Of a DNA stretch of 12,024 nt, positions 11,908 through 12,024 are shown piece after piece (within the stretch, counting starts at the first letter, position 1; the number at the start of each line of letters is the position of its first letter). The translations under genes were made by a program, and so were the position numbers. Origin of the DNA: DASCNA01 sp036011305. Its GTDB lineage: Bacteria > Verrucomicrobiota > Lentisphaeria > Victivallales > GWF2-38-69. The DNA lies in assembly GCA_036011305.1 (NCBI GenBank), contig DASCNA010000017.1, positions 1-12,024 on the forward strand, given 5' to 3'. The notes beneath the pieces are model-generated. The model saw only the letters and a program-made list of their open reading frames with translations. It made no database searches and was not told the DNA's origin.

Positions 11908-12024
11908 TATCTTAAATATTTATATAATTTAAATGGCCGTTATCATTACAGTTTATATTTTGATATAAATATATATTTATTTTAAATATATATTATATAT
12001 AATAATATTAATTATTACTATTTC

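Noticed and set aside
1..12024. CRISPR array, insertion sequence or rRNA
   Set aside because: No regularly spaced repeats, transposase frames or conserved rRNA segments were found on either strand.

Overview
The window is an AT-rich stretch from a diderm (Gram-negative-type) bacterium. The best evidence for this is a predicted lipoprotein metallopeptidase with a clean lipobox, together with UmuD- and RecD2-type DNA-repair proteins. The phylum cannot be fixed from the sequence. Most genes are short, unfamiliar and tightly packed, transcription switches strand often, and no ribosomal or core-metabolic gene is present. This looks like accessory DNA (integrated element, genomic island or large plasmid), although no integrase, transposase, replication initiator, conjugation gene or phage structural gene is visible.

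Layout, left to right. (1) 1-4010, all minus strand: a likely operon led by the 5'->3' helicase recD2 (1797-4010), followed by a 70-aa four-cysteine protein, a 130-aa unknown, and probably a 106-aa and a 101-aa unknown. At the left edge is the N-terminal part of an exported protein that starts with GTG at 221. (2) 4011-4256: a divergent intergenic region with a 97-nt imperfect inverted repeat (4091-4187). (3) 4257-5104, plus strand: a Rex-family NADH/NAD+-sensing repressor and a 60-aa protein. A 57-aa minus-strand gene (5091-5264) with a strong ribosome binding site converges on them. (4) 5265-5613: a gene-poor stretch holding a 23-nt fragment with the exact geometry of a tRNA/tmRNA 3' end (5338-5360, minus), a candidate attachment-site scar. 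(5) 5614-6369 minus: a 251-aa winged-helix protein. (6) 6653-7100 plus: two overlapping small genes. (7) 7097-7855 minus: umuD followed by a STAS-domain protein, with no umuC. (8) 8086-9019 plus: four small genes, the last encoding a 36-aa lysine-rich peptide. (9) 9199-10974 minus: two unknown proteins and an M48 zinc-metallopeptidase lipoprotein in one operon. (10) 11230-11583 minus: an exported protein with a duplicated Cys-Cys motif, followed by a clear intrinsic terminator. (11) 11683-11907 minus: a stand-alone WGR-domain protein. The last ~70 bases are almost pure A+T.

How the genes may work together. DNA-processing functions (RecD2, UmuD, WGR) and sensing/regulatory functions (Rex, winged helix, STAS) are mixed with envelope proteins (M48 lipoprotein, Cys-Cys repeat protein, left-edge exported protein). 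The best-supported units are the recD2 operon, the umuD-STAS pair divergent from a small-ORF cluster across a palindromic operator candidate, and the three-gene M48 operon. A stress-response or maintenance role for the region is inference only.
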